The notes under the pieces: model-generated
Databases searched by the model: none
Seen by the model: only the letters and a program-made list of their open reading frames with translations
Told to the model about the DNA's origin: nothing
NCBI GenBank assembly: GCA_000710935.1
Contig: BAYV01000009.1
Location: forward strand, 124,001 to 188,000
Source of the DNA: Iodidimonas nitroreducens
GTDB lineage: Bacteria > Pseudomonadota > Alphaproteobacteria > Sphingomonadales > Rhodothalassiaceae
DNA length: 64,000 nt
Reading direction: 5' to 3'
Shown here: in pieces, positions 32,455-42,699 of the stretch
Layout: every line of letters begins with the position of its first letter
How positions within the stretch are numbered: the stretch's first letter is position 1
Position numbers and translations under genes: made by a program

Positions 32455-32887
32455 GTTATCGCGTCGTGGCCGTTGAAATAGGCGGGGAATTGATCCCTGT
32501 CAACGCAAATATCGCCTTCTTTTTCCAAATAAACTCTGATCGAGACGTCAGAGGCAGAATTCCTATCCTCCAAACAAGATGACCCTGCCCCATTCGCAAA
32601 AACACCCGATCAAATCGTAAATTTAGTGTCAAAAAAACAACAATCCATCATATTTAACCAGCCCGGCATGGGCAAATCTTGCATTCACTGCAAGAAAAGC
32701 TTAACAAGCTTTCAGTTTCTTGGTTGGGGAGGAGCACCTTTTCACGATCCGGTTTGCAGGCGGCTGAGGCTTTGAGAACAATCACTGAAGCATCTGGCTT
32801 CAGATACCATATCCTTCTTCATGAGCCGATAATGGCCGGTTGAAGGACAAGATGGTCTCAAATATGACCGGACAAAGGTTGCTCAAA
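32455..32887. other. 433-bp intergenic region with inverted repeats
   Basis: No reading frame of note. It must hold the promoter for the minus-strand tRNA-Asp pair. AAAGCTT-aac-AAGCTTT (32696-32712) is an inverted repeat of operator shape, and CTGAAGC/GCTTCAG (32785-32791 with 32797-32803) forms a 7-bp hairpin without a T tail. A short plus-strand RNA ending at the terminator at 32888 is possible but unproven. Confidence 0.4.
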
Positions 32888-32928
32888 AAGGCGGAGGGAT
32901 GCAGGGGCATGTCTCCGCCTTATTTTTT
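32888..32928. terminator. Terminator at the end of the small membrane-protein gene
   Basis: AAGGCGGAG (32888-32896) pairs with CTCCGCCTT (32913-32921). The minus-strand tail has five T and ends the gene whose stop is at 32927; the plus-strand tail is ATTTTTT, so it can work in both directions. Confidence 0.75.
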
Positions 32929-33388
32929 AAGCGCGTGCCTTTAAAAACGTAAAGGCAAGGGCAAAGATCAGCGCCGAGATCAGCATCCCCGAAATCAGCA
33001 GGCCGGTCATTTTATCAAGGGCCATGGGGAGCAAATCCGGCAGGCTGGCGGCCAGGGCTGCCACGACCCCCACCAGGATGGCAGGCCGGCGGTGCATCAG
33101 GCGAAAGACGGCGAATGGCAACAGCAATTCCACCAACGCCGCCACAAGCCACAGGAAGCCCCAGCTCTGCTCGAACCAGGCCGCCACATATTGCGGCGTT
33201 TGCACCATGAAAACGATAATATCCATGGATTGCCGCACGGCTGTTCCCAATGGGACCTGATTGCCATAAATCAGCCCCAGCCAAAAGCCGATGCCATTGA
33301 CCGCCAGAATGATCAAAAGACTGAACAGGCCCAAGCGCATCATCGAAGCGCCTTTGGCGGTGCGGCTCATTTTTGGTATTGCATCCAT
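32927..33388 (-). CDS. Unknown four-helix membrane protein
   Basis: 153 residues, or about 137 from the ATG at 33340 (MRLGLFSLLII). Four hydrophobic segments are visible, around residues 18-41 (LGLFSLLIILAVNGIGFWLGLIY), 74-94 (WGFLWLVAALVELLLPFAVF), 101-122 and 128-150, and a basic turn MHRRPA lies between the second and third. I recognise no family. It stands alone between tRNA genes and has its own terminator, so it is likely monocistronic. Confidence 0.6.
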   Translation of the reverse strand: MDAIPKMSRTAKGASMMRLGLFSLLIILAVNGIGFWLGLIYGNQVPLGTAVRQSMDIIVFMVQTPQYVAAWFEQSWGFLWLVAALVELLLPFAVFRLMHRRPAILVGVVAALAASLPDLLPMALDKMTGLLISGMLISALIFALAFTFLKARA

Positions 33389-33538
33389 GAAATATCCCCT
33401 CGTGATCTGTGATTTTTGGCCGAATGGCGTACGCCCCTACTATAGGGATGGGCCGCCCATGGCAAAGACACAGAAAGGTGAGGAGAGCCCAACGCCAACC
33501 AGGGTCAGAATTTCATGAACGCTGCTTGTTGAAAGCGA

Positions 33539-33614
33539 TGGTGGGCGGTGACAGTCTCGAACTGCCGACCCTCTCGGTGTAAACGAGATGCTCTACCAAC
33601 TGAGCTAACCGCCC
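33539..33614 (-). tRNA. tRNA-Val (TAC)
   Basis: 76-nt cloverleaf with acceptor GGGCGGT/ACCGCCC, TAGCTCAGTTGG D-arm, anticodon TAC between CTCG and CGAG stems, T-arm with CAGTTCGAGACTG, discriminator A and encoded CCA. Confidence 0.97.
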
Positions 33615-33690
33615 CGATCCATGGATCAGTTCATCGCTGATGACGTGCATAGCGCCGGATGATCCATAAGACAAGAGCTGATGCACATAA

Positions 33691-33726
33691 AAAACGGCCG
33701 CTCACATTGCTGCAAACGGCCGTTTT
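33691..33726 (-). terminator. hup terminator
   Basis: AAAACGGCCG (33691-33700) pairs with CGGCCGTTTT (33717-33726); on the minus strand the stem is followed by a run of T, 30 nt after the HU stop codon. Confidence 0.85.
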
Positions 33727-33757
33727 CGGATTCAAATCCCCTTTGAACGGGATCCGA

Positions 33758-34030
33758 TCAGTTCACCGCATCCTTCAGCTGTTTACCAGCTTTGAATTTG
33801 GGTTGTTTGGACGCAGCAATGGCAATCGGTTCACCCGTGCGTGGGTTACGGCCCTGCGACGCAGCGCGATGTGCAATCGAGAAGGTACCGAATCCGACCA
33901 GACGGACTTCGTCACCCTTGGACAGGGCACCGGAGATGCTGGAAAAAACGGCGTCGACGGCTTTCGTCGCATCCGCTTTCGAAATATCGGCCGCCTCAGC
34001 GACATTCGCGATCAGTTCGTTCTTATTCAA
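33758..34030 (-). CDS. hup: DNA-binding protein HU
   Basis: 90-residue histone-like nucleoid protein that bends and compacts DNA as a dimer. It starts [18 protein letters not shown] and has the dimer-core [14 protein letters not shown] and the DNA-arm motif [11 protein letters not shown]. Lies directly downstream of lon, as in many proteobacteria, but has its own terminator and lon's terminator lies between them, so separate transcription is likely. Confidence 0.95.
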   Translation of the reverse strand: MNKNELIANVAEAADISKADATKAVDAVFSSISGALSKGDEVRLVGFGTFSIAHRAASQGRNPRTGEPIAIAASKQPKFKAGKQLKDAVN

Positions 34031-34116
34031 GGTTTACCCCCTCGTTGCTGTTGTGAGGTTCCTCCGTGAGTCAGCGAGACGGAGTTTAATGCGGCCTTGG
34101 AAGGCCTGTCAAAAAG

Positions 34117-34145
34117 AAAACCGCAGGAGTCTGCGGTTTTCCACA
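34117..34145 (-). terminator. lon terminator
   Basis: Perfect 10-bp stem AAAACCGCAG/CTGCGGTTTT (34117-34126 with 34131-34140) with a GAGT loop, and a T-rich tail on the minus strand after the lon stop. Confidence 0.8.
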
Positions 34146-34187
34146 AGTTAAATAAAGAAAGAGAGGCGATCACGCCATATTTCTGTC

Positions 34188-36596
34188 TTAATGGGTCACG
34201 GTGGCTTCCGGATGCTGCTCTGCATCATCAGAAGCTACGGCTTTGATCGCATTGGCTTTTTCTTCATCCTCATCGGTCCACTCAATGGGAACGAGGGGGC
34301 GAATGAGCGCCGCACGCAAAACTTCATCCACATGCGACACCGGCATGATTTTCAACCCTTTTTTGACGTTATCCGGGATTTCCGCCAGGTCTTTTTCATT
34401 TTCAGCCGGAATCAGCACAGTCTTGATCCCTGCCCGCAAAGCCGCCAAAAGCTTTTCCTTCAGGCCACCAATCGGCAACACCCGGCCCCGCAAGGTCACT
34501 TCGCCGGTCATGGCGATATCGCGACGCACGGCAATGCCGGTCAACACCGATACGATCGATGTCACCATCGCCACACCGGCCGATGGCCCGTCCTTGGGCG
34601 TGGCCCCTTCGGGCACATGCACATGGATGTCGCTTTTTTCAAAAACCGTTGGCTTCACGCCATAGCTGGCCGCCCGGCTATGCACAAAAGACCGCGCCGC
34701 CTGAATCGATTCCTGCATCACCGAGCCAAGCTTGCCCGTGGTGAGTATCCGACCCTTGCCTCGAGTGGTCACGGCCTCGATAGAGAGGATTTCGCCGCCC
34801 ACCTCGGTCCAGGCAAGGCCCGTGGTCAAGCCAACCTGATCTTCGACTTCTGCCTGGCCATAGCGATAGCGCTTGATCCCGGCATAATTGCCGACATTCT
34901 GCGCCGTGACCTGAACCCGCTTGCGCTTGCCTTCAACGATTTCCTTCACCGCCTTGCGCATCAAGCGGGCCAGCATGCGTTCCAAACTCCGCACCCCGGC
35001 TTCACGGGTATAATAGCGGATCAGATCCCGCAAAGCGCCATCGGAAATCGACCATTCCGCCCGCCTCAGACCATGATCCTTCACTTGTTTGGGGATCAGA
35101 TGGCGCTTGGCGATTTCGAGCTTTTCATCTTCAGTATAGCCCGAAAGATGAATGATTTCCATGCGATCAAGCAAGGGCTGCGGCATGCTCAGGCTATTGG
35201 CCGTGGTCACGAACATCACATCCGACAGATCATAATCCACTTCCAGATAATGATCATTGAAATGCGAATTCTGCTCGGGATCAAGCACTTCAAGCAGGGC
35301 CGAGGCCGGATCGCCCCGGAAATCCTGCCCCATCTTGTCGATTTCATCGAGCAGGAACAAAGGATTGGCCGAGCCGGCCTTTTTCATATTCTGCATCACC
35401 TTACCGGGCATGGACCCGATATAGGTGCGGCGATGACCGCGAATTTCGGCCTCATCCCGCACACCGCCCAGGCTGAAGCGAATGAAATTCCGCCCTGTGG
35501 CTTTGGCGATGGAGCGGCCTAGAGAGGTTTTGCCCACGCCCGGCGGGCCCACAAGGCACAGAATTGGCCCCTTGATCTTATTGGCGCGCTGCAAAACGGC
35601 CAGATATTCAACGATCCGTTCCTTCACCTTATCCAGACCATAATGATCTGCATCAAGGATCTGTTCAGACCAGCCGATATCCTTCTTCACCCGTGTGCGC
35701 TTGCCCCAGGGCATGCCCAGAACCCAATCGAGATAATTGCGCACCACTGTCGCTTCCGCCGACATGGGGCTCATGGATTTGAGCTTTTTCAGTTCGGAAA
35801 TGCACTTTTCCCGCGCTTCCTTGCTCAGCTTGGTTTCAGCGATCCGCTTTTCCAGATCGGCCGTTTCCTCACGGCTTTCATCGGTTTCGCCCAGTTCCTT
35901 CTGGATCGCCTTCAATTGTTCATTGAGATAATATTCGCGCTGGGTCTTTTCCATCTGGCGCTTGACCCGGCCACGGATTTTTTTCTCGACCTGCAAGACG
36001 CCAATCTCGCCTTCCATGAAGGCATAGACCTTTTCCAGCCGATCTGTGATCGCATGGGTAGATAAAAGATCCTGCTTATCGGCAATCTTCAAAGCCAGAT
36101 GCGATGCCACCGTATCGGCAAGCTTTGAGGGATCATCGATCTGATTGGCGGACACCAGAACTTCGGGGGCGATTTTTTTGTTCAATTTGACATAATGTTC
36201 AAATTGCGAAATCACCGACCGCTTGAGCGCCTGCAATTCTTTTTCATTGCCGGGCACTTCTTCCACATCTTCGATGCTGGCTTCAAAAAACTCTTCATTA
36301 TCGACAAAGCGCGTGATCCTGGCCCGGCCCGAGCCTTCGACCAGCACTTTGACCGTACCATCCGGCAGGCGCAGCAATTGCAGCACATTCGCCAATGTGC
36401 CCATTTCATAGATATCATCTGCCGATGGATCGTCTTCTCCGGCATTTTTCTGGGAGACAAGCAAAATGGGCCTGTCATCCTTCATGACCTCTTCAAGGGC
36501 GCGAACGCTTTTCTCGCGGCCCACAAACAAAGGCACGATCATGTGCGGGAATACAACGATGTCTCGCAAAGGCAGGACAGGATAGGTCTTGTCCAT
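34188..36596 (-). CDS. lon: ATP-dependent protease La (Lon)
   Basis: 802-residue cytoplasmic AAA+ protease that degrades misfolded and regulatory proteins. It has an N-terminal substrate domain ([23 protein letters not shown]), the Walker [10 protein letters not shown] and Walker [12 protein letters not shown], and a C-terminal protease domain with the catalytic dyad Ser672 in [11 protein letters not shown] and Lys715 in GGLKEKL. The C-terminal 30 residues are an acidic, His-ending tail. A heat-shock-like promoter lies about 100 nt upstream. Downstream of clpX on the same strand. Confidence 0.97.
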   Translation of the reverse strand: MDKTYPVLPLRDIVVFPHMIVPLFVGREKSVRALEEVMKDDRPILLVSQKNAGEDDPSADDIYEMGTLANVLQLLRLPDGTVKVLVEGSGRARITRFVDNEEFFEASIEDVEEVPGNEKELQALKRSVISQFEHYVKLNKKIAPEVLVSANQIDDPSKLADTVASHLALKIADKQDLLSTHAITDRLEKVYAFMEGEIGVLQVEKKIRGRVKRQMEKTQREYYLNEQLKAIQKELGETDESREETADLEKRIAETKLSKEAREKCISELKKLKSMSPMSAEATVVRNYLDWVLGMPWGKRTRVKKDIGWSEQILDADHYGLDKVKERIVEYLAVLQRANKIKGPILCLVGPPGVGKTSLGRSIAKATGRNFIRFSLGGVRDEAEIRGHRRTYIGSMPGKVMQNMKKAGSANPLFLLDEIDKMGQDFRGDPASALLEVLDPEQNSHFNDHYLEVDYDLSDVMFVTTANSLSMPQPLLDRMEIIHLSGYTEDEKLEIAKRHLIPKQVKDHGLRRAEWSISDGALRDLIRYYTREAGVRSLERMLARLMRKAVKEIVEGKRKRVQVTAQNVGNYAGIKRYRYGQAEVEDQVGLTTGLAWTEVGGEILSIEAVTTRGKGRILTTGKLGSVMQESIQAARSFVHSRAASYGVKPTVFEKSDIHVHVPEGATPKDGPSAGVAMVTSIVSVLTGIAVRRDIAMTGEVTLRGRVLPIGGLKEKLLAALRAGIKTVLIPAENEKDLAEIPDNVKKGLKIMPVSHVDEVLRAALIRPLVPIEWTDEDEEKANAIKAVASDDAEQHPEATVTH

Positions 36597-36691
36597 GCAA
36601 TGGTTCCGATCTTGTTAAAAACCTGATTTCAATGGACGCCTGCGCCACAAAATCAATGATGAACACAGGCTAGCCAAAGGACTTATCTTTG

Positions 36692-36719
36692 AAATAGCGA
36701 TCCTGCCCAACCTTTCAAG
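36692..36719 (-). promoter_or_regulatory. Candidate sigma-32 (RpoH) promoter for lon
   Basis: On the minus strand CTTGAAA is followed, 18 nt after CTTG, by CTATTT. This matches the alphaproteobacterial RpoH pattern (CTTG, 17-18 nt, CYTATTT). It lies about 95 nt before lon, a classical heat-shock gene. A second CTTGAAAG lies 20 nt further upstream. Confidence 0.5.
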
Positions 36720-36748
36720 ACCTGTGAGTGTCTTTCAAGGATTGGGGA

Positions 36749-38014
36749 TCAGGCAGAGGTCCCCGCTTCGTCACGACGCTCGGCATAAATGAATAACGGC
36801 TTGGCGCCTGATGTCACCACATCGCCATTGATCACCACTTCCTCCACCCCTTCGAGCGAGGGAAGATCAAACATCGTCTCGAGCAGGATATCTTCCATAA
36901 TCGAGCGCAAACCGCGTGCCCCCGTTTTCCGGGCGATGGCACGCTTTGCCACACTGCGGCAGGCATCATCGGTAAAGGTGAGGGCCACATCTTCCATTTC
37001 AAACAAACGCTGATACTGCTTTAAAAGCGCGTTTTTCGGTGTGGAGAGGATTTCGATGAGGGCATCCTCATCCAGATCCTCAAGGGTGGCAATCACGGGA
37101 ACACGGCCAACGAATTCAGGAATCAAACCAAATTTCAACAGATCTTCCGGCTCTGCATGCATCAGCAATTCACCGACCGAACGATCTTCAGGGGAGGAAA
37201 CCTTGGCCCCGAAGCCCATCGATTTGCCCTGCATCCGGGATGAAACGATCCGATCAAGACCGGCGAAAGCGCCGCCGCAGATGAACAGGATATTGGTGGT
37301 ATCCACCTGCAGGAATTCCTGCTGCGGATGCTTCCTGCCCCCTTGGGGTGGCACGCTGGCAACCGTGCCTTCCATGATCTTCAGCAGCGCCTGCTGCACA
37401 CCTTCCCCCGAAACATCGCGGGTGATGGATGGATTGTCGGATTTGCGGCTGATCTTATCCACTTCATCGATATAAACGATGCCGCGCTGCGCCCGCTCCA
37501 CATTATAATCGGCGGATTGCAAAAGTTTCAGGATGATATTTTCAACATCCTCACCCACATAGCCCGCTTCCGTCAGCGTGGTGGCATCGGCCATGGTAAA
37601 GGGCACATCCAGAATACGCGCCAAAGTCTGGGCCAGCAGGGTTTTGCCACAACCCGTGGGCCCTACCAGCAGGATATTGGATTTCGACAATTCCACATCC
37701 GAACTTTTGGCGGCATGGTTCAGGCGCTTATAATGATTATGCACGGCCACAGAAAGAACGCGCTTGGCCTTGGGCTGACCGATCACATAATCATTGAGCA
37801 CATCCAGAATTTCTTGTGGGGTTGGCACCCCATCACTGGATTTGGCAATGCCCGATTTACTTTCTTCACGGATGATATCCGTACACAACTCAACGCATTC
37901 ATCACAGATGAAAACCGTTGGCCCTGCAATCAGCTTACGCACCTCATGCTGGCTCTTCCCACAGAAAGAACAGTACAAGGTATTTTTGGAATCTCCGCCA
38001 CTCAATTTCGTCAT
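36749..38014 (-). CDS. clpX: ATP-dependent Clp protease ATP-binding subunit ClpX
   Basis: 421-residue unfoldase that feeds substrates to ClpP. The N-terminal zinc domain has Cys15, Cys18, Cys37 and Cys40 (CSFC, CDEC); Walker A is GPTGCGKT, Walker [11 protein letters not shown], and the ClpP-binding loop region and the C-terminal small domain follow ([14 protein letters not shown]). It lies 218 nt downstream of clpP, in the tig-clpP-clpX-lon order. Confidence 0.97.
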   Translation of the reverse strand: MTKLSGGDSKNTLYCSFCGKSQHEVRKLIAGPTVFICDECVELCTDIIREESKSGIAKSSDGVPTPQEILDVLNDYVIGQPKAKRVLSVAVHNHYKRLNHAAKSSDVELSKSNILLVGPTGCGKTLLAQTLARILDVPFTMADATTLTEAGYVGEDVENIILKLLQSADYNVERAQRGIVYIDEVDKISRKSDNPSITRDVSGEGVQQALLKIMEGTVASVPPQGGRKHPQQEFLQVDTTNILFICGGAFAGLDRIVSSRMQGKSMGFGAKVSSPEDRSVGELLMHAEPEDLLKFGLIPEFVGRVPVIATLEDLDEDALIEILSTPKNALLKQYQRLFEMEDVALTFTDDACRSVAKRAIARKTGARGLRSIMEDILLETMFDLPSLEGVEEVVINGDVVTSGAKPLFIYAERRDEAGTSA

Positions 38015-38232
38015 CAGACTTCCTTAAGTCTCCATTTGAACCATCATCGTAGAACAGCCCGTGACCGTGCAGCAACAGCTTTTCTGCTCAATCAACCATC
38101 GCAGCCTTCTTGGGTTCTCAATCTGGTTCTCGTCGGCAAAAAACAGGCCCCATATCAACACATTCTAAACGAACATTTCTTGCTGTAGGCTTAAAATGGC
38201 ATCAACTGCCAATCATGAAGATGAAAACCGCC

Positions 38233-38859
38233 TCATTTATCCGGATCATCAGGCCGTTTGAGCAAGACTTCATCAACGATCCCCCAATCCTTGGCTTCTT
38301 CAGCGCTCATCCAGCGATCGCGATCAAGAGCTTTTTCAACCTCATCGAGGGTCTGGCCGGTATGGGTCACATAGATATTGTTTAAACGCTCGCGCAATTT
38401 GATAATTTCGCGGGCTTGAATTTCAATATCTGTGGCCTGCCCCCGAAACCCGCCGGATGGCTGATGCACCATCACCCGGGCATTGGGCAAACAATAACGC
38501 ATGCCTTTTTCACCGGCACACATCAAAAGCGAACCCATGGAGGCCGCCTGACCGATACACAAGGTTGCAACCTTTGGACGAATATACTGCATCGTATCAT
38601 AAATGGCGAGGCCGGAACTGACCACCCCACCGGGGGAATTGATATAAAATGAGATGTCTTTTTTCGGATTATCCGCTTCCAGATAGAGAAGCTGGGCAAC
38701 GATCAGGCTGGAAATATTATCTTCAACCTGCCCGGTAAGAAAAATAATCCGTTCTTTCAACAGACGGGAATAAATATCAAAAGCCCGTTCGCCACGATTC
38801 GTCTGCTCCACCACCATCGGCACGAGCTGACTTGTGAACTGATCCACGATATCGACCAT
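38233..38859 (-). CDS. clpP: ATP-dependent Clp protease proteolytic subunit
   Basis: 208-residue serine peptidase forming the tetradecameric chamber of ClpXP. Catalytic Ser107 lies in GQAASMGS and His132 in VMVHQPSGG; the hydrophobic-pocket and axial segments ([33 protein letters not shown]) are conserved. A terminator separates it from tig upstream, so it probably has its own promoter within 38860-38920. Confidence 0.97.
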   Translation of the reverse strand: MVDIVDQFTSQLVPMVVEQTNRGERAFDIYSRLLKERIIFLTGQVEDNISSLIVAQLLYLEADNPKKDISFYINSPGGVVSSGLAIYDTMQYIRPKVATLCIGQAASMGSLLMCAGEKGMRYCLPNARVMVHQPSGGFRGQATDIEIQAREIIKLRERLNNIYVTHTGQTLDEVEKALDRDRWMSAEEAKDWGIVDEVLLKRPDDPDK

Positions 38860-38923
38860 ATGCGCTAAACTCCCGTCGTCCTGATCATCAAAAACTAAAT
38901 ATCACGCAGTATTGCGAGTTAAA

Positions 38924-38958
38924 AAGGCCGCGGCAAGCCCATGTGCTCCCGCGGCCTT
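38924..38958 (-). terminator. tig terminator
   Basis: Perfect 10-bp stem AAGGCCGCGG/CCGCGGCCTT (38924-38933 with 38949-38958); the minus-strand tail is TTTTTAAC. Ends tig before clpP. Confidence 0.8.
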
Positions 38959-38988
38959 CATTCTGCATCAAAAAGCAGATGGCAAGGC

Positions 38989-40551
38989 TCAGGCGCCTGC
39001 ATCATCCTTTGCCGAAGCCGCCTTTTTAGGGGCTGCTTTCTTTGCCGCTGCTTTTTTGGCTGGTGCTTTCTTGGTCGCCGGCTCTTTGGCTTGGGTCTTT
39101 TCCCCGTCATCAGCGGATTTCGCCGCCGATTTCTTTGACCCGGCTTTTTTTTCGGAAGCCTTTTTGCCAGCCGCCTTTTTACCGTTATCGGCTTCTTCGG
39201 CTTCGGCCTCTTCTTCCTCGCGAACGGCTTTACGCAGATCTTCAAGGCTCATTTCAATGTCATCGAGATCAGCCATTTCGAGAATGAAATCAACCACTTT
39301 ATCTTCGTATAAAGGGGCCCGAAGCTGCGCCAAAGCCTGCTCATTCTTGGTATAGAATTCAAAGACTTCGCGTTCCTGACCGGGATAACGACGGGCTTCT
39401 TCAGCCACGCGGCGCATCAGCTCATCCCGATTGATCTCGATCTTATTGGCCATCCCCAATTCGGAAAGCAACAGACCCAAGCGCACCCGACGTTCCGCAA
39501 TATCGCGATAATCCTTGCGATCCTCTTCGCTTTCCGGCTCATCCTGGCCGGCCAGATCTTCTTCGGTTGCTTCACCGCTCATGATGGCATCGCGTTTGAT
39601 CTGGCCCCAGATATCGCGATATTCAAGATCGACCATGCCCTGGGGCACGGCAAAATCATAAGCATCAGCAAGCTTATCGAGCAAAGCCCGCTTGACCTTC
39701 GCCCGGCTCAGGGCCTTTGCTTCCTGCTCAAGCTGGGTTTTCAAGGCGTCTTTCAAGGCATCAAGCCCTTCAAGGCCGAAATTCTTGGCAAAATCATCGT
39801 CGATTTTGGCCTCGGCAGGCTTTTTCACCTCTTTGACCGAAACCTTGAACTGCGCCGGCTTGCCCGACAGATCATCGCGGCCATAATTCTCCGGGAAGGT
39901 GACATCGACTGTCAGATCATCACCGGCTTTCGCGCCCGCAAGCTGATCTTCAAAGCCGGGAATGAACTGGCCCGAGCCAAGCTCAAGCTGCACATCATCG
40001 CCCTTCCCGCCTTCAAATTCCGTGCCTTCAACCGAGCCGACAAAATCGATGATCACTGCATCACCGGTTTTTGCCTTATAGGTTTTGGCGGCGGCTTCAA
40101 AGCTTTTCGATTGCCCGGCCAGGGTTTGGAGGGCGGCATCGATATCGGCATCGGATGGGCTGGCCACCAGACGATCCAAGGCAGGTGCCTTGAAATCCGA
40201 AGTATCGACATCGGGCAGGATTTCCGCCGAAACGGTAAAATCAAAGCCCGCATCCGCTTCCACATCACCCACCTTGATGCTGGGTTGAAGGGCTGGCCTG
40301 ATCTTGCGCTCGCGGAACAAGGCATCGGTGCTTTCCCGCACCGTTTCCTCGATCGCCTGCCCACGGGCAGCCTCCCCATGCAGCTTTTTCAAAAGCGCCA
40401 AGGGTGTTTTGCCGGGGCGGAAGCCCTTCATCCGCACTTTGGTGCGCAGATCATCCAATATTTTCTGAACCCGCTGGTCGAGATCGGTCTTTTCAACCGT
40501 GATCTTATATTCCCGCGATAGTCCTTCAGTCTTTATTTCATCGATTTGCAT
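38989..40551 (-). CDS. tig: Trigger factor with long Lys/Ala-rich tail
   Basis: Ribosome-bound chaperone and peptidyl-prolyl isomerase. The N-terminal ribosome-binding domain includes the FRPGKTPLALLKK signature, the FKBP-like PPIase domain lies around residues 150-245 (VIIDFVGSVEGTEFEGG), and the helical C-domain runs to about residue 445. At 520 residues it is longer than usual (about 430-450): the last 75 or so residues are a run of AAGKKA, KKAPAKKAAAKKA and Asp/Glu-rich spacers, like a histone-H1 or nucleic-acid-binding tail. First gene of the tig-clpP-clpX-lon block. Confidence 0.95.
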   Translation of the reverse strand: MQIDEIKTEGLSREYKITVEKTDLDQRVQKILDDLRTKVRMKGFRPGKTPLALLKKLHGEAARGQAIEETVRESTDALFRERKIRPALQPSIKVGDVEADAGFDFTVSAEILPDVDTSDFKAPALDRLVASPSDADIDAALQTLAGQSKSFEAAAKTYKAKTGDAVIIDFVGSVEGTEFEGGKGDDVQLELGSGQFIPGFEDQLAGAKAGDDLTVDVTFPENYGRDDLSGKPAQFKVSVKEVKKPAEAKIDDDFAKNFGLEGLDALKDALKTQLEQEAKALSRAKVKRALLDKLADAYDFAVPQGMVDLEYRDIWGQIKRDAIMSGEATEEDLAGQDEPESEEDRKDYRDIAERRVRLGLLLSELGMANKIEINRDELMRRVAEEARRYPGQEREVFEFYTKNEQALAQLRAPLYEDKVVDFILEMADLDDIEMSLEDLRKAVREEEEAEAEEADNGKKAAGKKASEKKAGSKKSAAKSADDGEKTQAKEPATKKAPAKKAAAKKAAPKKAASAKDDAGA

Positions 40552-40593
40552 GCGCTCACTCGTGGCCTATGGGTGACCATCTCACTTGTCTAA

Positions 40594-40680
40594 TGGTGCG
40601 GGCGAAGGGACTTGAACCCCCACGTCCTCTCGGACACCAGAACCTAAATCTGGCGCGTCTACCAGTTCCGCCACGCCCGC
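40594..40680 (-). tRNA. tRNA-Leu (TAG)
   Basis: 87-nt class II tRNA: acceptor GCGGGCG/CGCCCGC, anticodon TAG between CCAGA and TCTGG stems, a long variable arm GTGTCCGAGAGGACGT, T-arm GGGTTCAAGTCCC, discriminator A and encoded CCA. Confidence 0.97.
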
Positions 40681-40919
40681 TGGTGAAAACTCATCGCTTC
40701 ATACCCGTTAAATCCCGGAGCACAAAACGCTTTCGCATCCCGACCGGCGCATTTGCGTTCCGTAAACGCATGCGCCCTTGGAAAGCTTTCACATCAAACG
40801 CACTGGCCGGTGCGGCAGATTGGCGCTTCCTTAGCACAGGCTGTTCAGGAAAAACCAGCCCGATTCCATAAACGCGATAAACTGATTGCAGGCATCCCCC
40901 CAGATCAGCGCTGGAAAGG

Positions 40920-42563
40920 CTATGATCGCGGCCCGCCTGGCCTTGGAAATTGCGCATCCAGATCCCGCATCACTTTGGGCAAAGCAGCAATCAGATCCCC
41001 GGCAATCATGCCCCGGCCTGCGGGCAAAGCCGCCGCCCCATGCAGCCAAACGGCAGAGCAGGCGGCTTCAAAAGCCGGCATGCCCTGCGCCATCAGGCCC
41101 GCGATGAACCCGGCCAACACATCGCCCGAACCCGCAGTGGCAAGCCAGGGTGGCGCATTGGCATTGATCACCACCCGGCCATCGGGGGCCGCGATCACGC
41201 TATCAGCCCCTTTATGCACGATCACCGCCCCGCTTTTTTGGGCCGCCTCAAGACTGCGCTTTAATTTCGACTCAATAGCCCCGTCCGAATCCGCAGAATC
41301 GGGTGCCGGGGTGGGCCCGAAAAGCCGGGCAAATTCTCCGCCATGGGGGGTCATCACCACCTCTTCGGCCCGGCTGCCGATCATCGCAAAAAGGGCTTCG
41401 GGATCATCGGCAAAGCTTGAAAGGCCATCGGCATCGAGCACGCATGGCTTTGCGGTAGCCAAAGCATCCGCCACTTTTTGCCGTGTATCGGGATGCAGCC
41501 CCAGCCCCGGCCCCAAAGCCAGAACCGTGCGCCGGGGATCATCCATGAAGGCACGATAGCCAGCGCGATCCTTGAACGGGGCCACCATCACCTCCATCAG
41601 GCTGGCGGCTTGAATGGGATAGCTTTCCTTAGGGGTGATGAGGGTAACGGCACCGGCACCAGCGCGAAGGGCGGCGCTGGCGGTCAGCCGTGCCGCCCCG
41701 GTAAAAGGCGGGCCTCCGCTCATCACAAGGGCATGGCCACGCTGATATTTATGGCCATCAGGGGCAAGCTGCGGCCAATGATCGGCCCATAAAGCCGGGT
41801 GATTCTCATAAACCATGGGCTGAATAGCATCGAGAACGCTGTCCGGAATACCGATCTGGCGAACCACCAGTTGCCCGCATTTTTGTCGCCCCGGCATCAG
41901 CAGATGGCCCGGCTTCTTGCGAAAAAAACTGACCGTGAGATCCGCATCGAAAACCAGCCCCAAAGGCTGCCCGCTATCGCCCGATAGCCCCGAAGGCACA
42001 TCCACCGCCACATGATAGGCCCGCGACCTATTGGCAGCGGCGATCAGATCGGCGGCAGCCCCATCCACCGGTCGGCTAAGCCCCGCCCCGAAAAGGGCAT
42101 CGATGATGAGGTCATACGCCCCCAAAATATCGGAATCGACCAGATTGGGATCAAAAACCGCCCATGCGCCCTTATAAAGGGCGGCCATCGCAGCGGCATC
42201 CCCCCGCAATTCTTGGGGATCGACCAAAGACAGCACCTTCACGTCCATCCCGGCGGCCAAAAGAGCACGCGCCGCCACCCAGCCATCCCCGCCATTATTC
42301 CCCGGTCCGGCGAGAACCAAAGCTCGGCCGCCCTTCATCTGACCGTCCTTCATGTGAGCCAAAGCTTCTTCGGCAACGCAGCGCCCCGCCGCTTCCATCA
42401 GGTTCAGGCCCGATGTGCCGAGGCGGATCGCCGCCTGATCGGCTTTGGCCATTTGCGCACAGCTCAATAGTATCCGCAGGCTTTTATCCTGCTGATGGGA
42501 ACGCGCAGCATCCACAATGCGGCCGCTGGATTTTTGATTATGGATCAAAGGCCCTGCCCCCAT
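40920..42563 (-). CDS. nnr: Bifunctional NAD(P)HX epimerase/dehydratase
   Basis: Repairs hydrated NADH and NADPH. The N-terminal YjeF epimerase domain has MAKADQAAIRLGTSGLNLMEAAG, GPGNNGGDGWVAARAL and DALFGAGLSRPVDG; the C-terminal ribokinase-like ADP/ATP-dependent dehydratase domain has GPGLGLHP, TPHGGEFARLFG, HKGADSVIA and GSGDVLAGFIAGLMAQG. The open frame continues upstream to 42770, but that part is translated tRNA-His, so the start is nearer; ATG 42563 gives 547 residues, while GTG at 42515 and ATG at 42452 are alternatives. No strong ribosome site discriminates. Confidence 0.9.
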   Translation of the reverse strand: MGAGPLIHNQKSSGRIVDAARSHQQDKSLRILLSCAQMAKADQAAIRLGTSGLNLMEAAGRCVAEEALAHMKDGQMKGGRALVLAGPGNNGGDGWVAARALLAAGMDVKVLSLVDPQELRGDAAAMAALYKGAWAVFDPNLVDSDILGAYDLIIDALFGAGLSRPVDGAAADLIAAANRSRAYHVAVDVPSGLSGDSGQPLGLVFDADLTVSFFRKKPGHLLMPGRQKCGQLVVRQIGIPDSVLDAIQPMVYENHPALWADHWPQLAPDGHKYQRGHALVMSGGPPFTGAARLTASAALRAGAGAVTLITPKESYPIQAASLMEVMVAPFKDRAGYRAFMDDPRRTVLALGPGLGLHPDTRQKVADALATAKPCVLDADGLSSFADDPEALFAMIGSRAEEVVMTPHGGEFARLFGPTPAPDSADSDGAIESKLKRSLEAAQKSGAVIVHKGADSVIAAPDGRVVINANAPPWLATAGSGDVLAGFIAGLMAQGMPAFEAACSAVWLHGAAALPAGRGMIAGDLIAALPKVMRDLDAQFPRPGGPRS

Positions 42564-42621
42564 GCTTTGTTTCACAGGGTTGAGTATGATACAAAGGCTC
42601 AAGCCGGAAAAGGGCAGATGG

Positions 42622-42699
42622 TGGGGCGAACGACGGGACTTGAACCCGCAACCTCCTGGACCACAACCAGGCGCTCTAACCAATTGAGCTACGCCCGCC
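42622..42699 (-). tRNA. tRNA-His (GTG)
   Basis: 78 nt including the extra G at position -1, which faces discriminator C as tRNA-His requires. Acceptor GCGGGCG/CGTTCGC, anticodon GTG between CCTGG and CCAGG stems, T-arm GGGTTCAAGTCCC and encoded CCA. Confidence 0.96.

Noticed and set aside
34191-35522. 443-codon plus-strand frame antisense to lon
   Set aside because: Mirror image of the Lon protease codons; no domain, ribosome site or separate promoter evident.
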